Positions 3,731-5,843 of a stretch of DNA of 5,843 bases are shown in pieces. The stretch is from Rubritepida sp. (GTDB taxonomy: Bacteria; Pseudomonadota; Alphaproteobacteria; Acetobacterales; Acetobacteraceae): NCBI GenBank assembly GCA_028291485.1, contig JAQGHZ010000184.1, positions 1 through 5,843 of the forward strand. Reading direction: 5' to 3'. The stretch's first letter is position 1, and every line of letters starts with the position of its first letter. The position numbers were made by a program, and so were the translations under genes. Below the pieces are notes generated by a model. The model saw only the letters and a list, made by a program, of their open reading frames with translations. It did not search any database and was not told the origin of the DNA.

Positions 3731-5843
3731 TCAGGCGGCTGCGACGGTCTCCGTCTCGAAGCACTCGATCTGGTCGCCGACGCGGATGTCGTCGTAGTTC
3801 TTGAAGCCCATGCCGCATTCGTAGCCGTTGGTGACTTCGCGGACGTCGTCCTTGAAGCGGCGCAGCGTGCCGAGCTCGCCCTCGTGGATGACGATGCCCT
3901 CGCGGAGCAGGCGCACGCCGCAGCCGCGCTTCACCACGCCCTCGGTCACGCGGCAACCCGCCACGTTGCCGAGGCGCTTGACCTCGAAGACCTGCAGGAT
4001 GGACGCGTAGCCAATGAAGTTCTCGCGCTGCACCGGCGCCAGACGCGACTTGAAGATCGCCTCGATGTCGTCGGACACCTGGTAGATGATCGAGTAGTAG
4101 CGGATGTCCACGCCGTCCCGCTGGGCCATCTCGCGGGCCTGCGTCGTGGCGCGCACGTTGAAGGCCACCACCACGGCGTTGGACGCCTTGGCCAGCTGGA
4201 TGTCGCTCTCGGTGATCTGGCCGACCGCCGAGTGCAGCACGCGGATGCGCACCTCCTCGTTGCCGAGCTTGCCGAGGGTGACGTTGATCGCCTCCGCCGA
4301 GCCCTGCACGTCCGCCTTCACGACGACCGCCACTTCCTTCTGCTCGCCCGCCTGGATGCGCGCCAGCATCTCGTTCAGCGAGCCACGGCCCGCGCCGATC
4401 GCGGCCGCAATCTTGTCGCGGGCACGGCGGGTCCGGAATTCGCTGACCTCGCGCGCCTGGGACTCGCTCTCGACGGCGATGAAGTTCTCGCCGGCTGAAG
4501 GCACGCCCGACAGGCCGAGGATCTCCACCGGCACGGACGGACCAGCCGACTTCACCGGCTTGCCAAGATTGTCGACCAGCGCGCGCACGCGGCCCCATTC
4601 GGAGCCGGCCACGACGATGTCGCCCTGGTTCAGCGTGCCGTTCTGCACGAGCACCGTCGCCACCGGGCCACGGCCGCGGTCGAGCTTGCTCTCGATGACG
4701 GTGCCCTCGCCGGCGCGGTCCGGATTGGCGCGCAGGTCGAGGATCTCGGCCTGGAGGACGATGGCCTCCAGCAGCTTGTCGAGGTTCGTGCCCTTGGTGG
4801 CCGAGACCTGGATCTCCTGCGTGTCGCCGCCCAGGCTCTCCACCACGATCTCGTGCTGCAGCAGTTCCTGCCGCACGCGATCCAGGTTGATGCCCGGCTT
4901 GTCGATCTTGTTCACCGCCACGATCAGGGGGACATCGGCGGCACGGGCGTGCTTGATGGCCTCGATCGTCTGCGGCATCACGCCGTCATCGGCCGCGACC
5001 ACCAGCACCACCATGTCGGTGACGCCGGCGCCGCGGGCGCGCATCGCCGTGAAGGCCTCGTGGCCCGGCGTGTCGATGAAAGTCACGCGGCCCTGCGGCG
5101 TCTCGACCTGGTAGGCGCCGATATGCTGGGTGATGCCACCCGCCTCGCGCGCCGCCACATCCGTCTTGCGAAGGGCGTCGAGCAGGCTCGTCTTGCCGTG
5201 GTCGACATGGCCCATGATGGTGACGACGGGCGGACGCGGCTGCAGCGCCCCGTCCTCGTCGACCATACCCTCAAGGCCCATCTCCACGTCGTCCTCCGCC
5301 ACGCGCTTCACGCGGTGGCCGAATTCCTGCGCGACCAGCTCGGCCGTGTCGGCGTCGATGCTCTGGGTCAGCGTCGCCATCACGCCCATGCGGAACAGCG
5401 CCTTCACCACCTCGCCGCCACGGGCGGCCATGCGGTTGGCGAGTTCCTGGACCGTGATGTTCTCCGGGATGATCACGTCGCGCACGACACGCTCCTGGCC
5501 GGCGCGGAGGCGGGCCAGCTCCTGCTGCCGGCGCTCGCGCTCGCGGGCCCGGCGAACCGAAGCCATCGAGCGGCTGCGCTCGTCCTCGCCATCCATCGCG
5601 GCGGCGACGTCGATTCGGCTGCCACCCTCGCGGCGGCCGCCGGCGAGCGGCGTCTTCTTCACGGGAAGCGCCATCGGCCGCTTCACACCGCCGGGCGACG
5701 TGAAGCCACCGGGACGGCGCGCCGGACCGCGACGGTCATCTTCTTCTTCGCCGCGGGCGCGCGGGTTGAGCGAAAGGCGCGCCGCGGGTGCGGAGGACGG
5801 CGGCGGGTTGGTCGGCCGGACGGCCGGGCCCTGCGTCGCACGG
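3731..5843 (-). CDS. infB: Translation initiation factor IF-2; 5' end outside the window
   Basis: IF2 is the GTPase that brings formyl-methionyl-tRNA to the 30S subunit and promotes 50S joining. About 703 residues are visible, numbered here from the window edge. Residues 1-110 are the end of the variable, charged N-terminal region (RLSLNPRARGEEEDDRRG, then prolines and arginines). About 120-172 is the IF2_N domain (VIIPENITVQELANRMA). The GTPase domain follows with G1 GHVDHGKT (211-218, bases 5212-5189), the switch segment GGITQHIGA, G3 DTPGHEAF, G4 NKID (311-314, bases 4912-4901) and G5 SATKG. Next come the EF-Tu-like domain II (GTVIESKLDRGRGPVATVL), the middle domain (VVVKADVQGSAEAI) and the C-terminal tRNA-binding domain ending NGYECGMGFKNYDDIRVGDQIECFE. 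The frame is open to the edge. Alphaproteobacterial IF2 is usually over 850 residues, so roughly 150-250 are missing. GTG (5686-5684) and ATG (5674) codons within it are not the main start; a shorter IF2 form cannot be excluded. Confidence 0.97.
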   Translation of the reverse strand, partial: RATQGPAVRPTNPPPSSAPAARLSLNPRARGEEEDDRRGPARRPGGFTSPGGVKRPMALPVKKTPLAGGRREGGSRIDVAAAMDGEDERSRSMASVRRARERERRQQELARLRAGQERVVRDVIIPENITVQELANRMAARGGEVVKALFRMGVMATLTQSIDADTAELVAQEFGHRVKRVAEDDVEMGLEGMVDEDGALQPRPPVVTIMGHVDHGKTSLLDALRKTDVAAREAGGITQHIGAYQVETPQGRVTFIDTPGHEAFTAMRARGAGVTDMVVLVVAADDGVMPQTIEAIKHARAADVPLIVAVNKIDKPGINLDRVRQELLQHEIVVESLGGDTQEIQVSATKGTNLDKLLEAIVLQAEILDLRANPDRAGEGTVIESKLDRGRGPVATVLVQNGTLNQGDIVVAGSEWGRVRALVDNLGKPVKSAGPSVPVEILGLSGVPSAGENFIAVESESQAREVSEFRTRRARDKIAAAIGAGRGSLNEMLARIQAGEQKEVAVVVKADVQGSAEAINVTLGKLGNEEVRIRVLHSAVGQITESDIQLAKASNAVVVAFNVRATTQAREMAQRDGVDIRYYSIIYQVSDDIEAIFKSRLAPVQRENFIGYASILQVFEVKRLGNVAGCRVTEGVVKRGCGVRLLREGIVIHEGELGTLRRFKDDVREVTNGYECGMGFKNYDDIRVGDQIECFETETVAAA

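Noticed and set aside
3645..4598. Upstream extension of the rbfA frame to 469 codons
   Set aside because: This region is infB in another frame. The added sequence is a glycine- and arginine-rich shadow, and RbfA proteins are about 120-150 residues long.
4104..5114. 336-codon plus-strand open frame opposite infB
   Set aside because: Antisense shadow rich in S, R, T and A. The minus-strand frame is unambiguously IF2 with all GTPase motifs.
5684..5686. GTG as the start of infB
   Set aside because: The same frame continues upstream to the window edge with typical IF2 N-terminal sequence, so the real start is outside the window.
1..5843. Mobile elements, CRISPR arrays, tRNA or rRNA genes, defence or other novel systems
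   Set aside because: Nothing in either strand supports them. Every gene of clear identity is a housekeeping gene, apart from the YceI-like one.

Overview
The window is a very GC-rich stretch carrying the conserved bacterial translation and RNA-processing cluster, all on the minus strand. In transcription order, from high to low coordinates, it reads infB (5' end off the window), rbfA, truB, rpsO, a YceI-family gene, then pnp (3' end off the window). The protein sequences look alphaproteobacterial. Examples are the PNPase start MFDNYFRKDISWGG, the RbfA motifs SQRQLRV and ITVTEVRASPDL, the TruB core GHGGTLDPLATG and the IF2 segment RLSLNPRARGEEEDDRR. They most resemble Acetobacteraceae of the Roseomonas type. 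This placement is from memory of the families and was not tested by a search.

Layout: 5843-3731 is IF2, from late in its variable N-terminal region to the stop. Positions 3730-3645 hold a textbook intrinsic terminator pointing toward rbfA. RbfA is 3644-3189, followed by a 121-nt gap with a small hairpin. TruB is 3067-2123 and S15 is 2051-1782. A 49-nt spacer leads to a predicted exported YceI-like protein at 1732-1139. A 401-nt non-coding leader (1138-738) carries several potential hairpins and ends in a good Shine-Dalgarno site for pnp, 737 to the window edge.

The core genes act together. IF2 places initiator tRNA on the 30S subunit, RbfA matures the 30S subunit, S15 nucleates assembly of the 16S central domain, TruB makes pseudouridine 55 in tRNA, and PNPase degrades and trims RNA. 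The order infB-rbfA-truB-rpsO-pnp is the well-known one. The deviations are the yceI gene between rpsO and pnp, the intrinsic terminator between infB and rbfA, and the long structured leader before pnp.

I found no mobile element, CRISPR array, tRNA, rRNA, prophage or defence gene, and no sign of an undescribed multi-gene system. The points worth a second look are regulatory: RNA hairpins at gene junctions and a tiny ORF that overlaps the yceI start codon.
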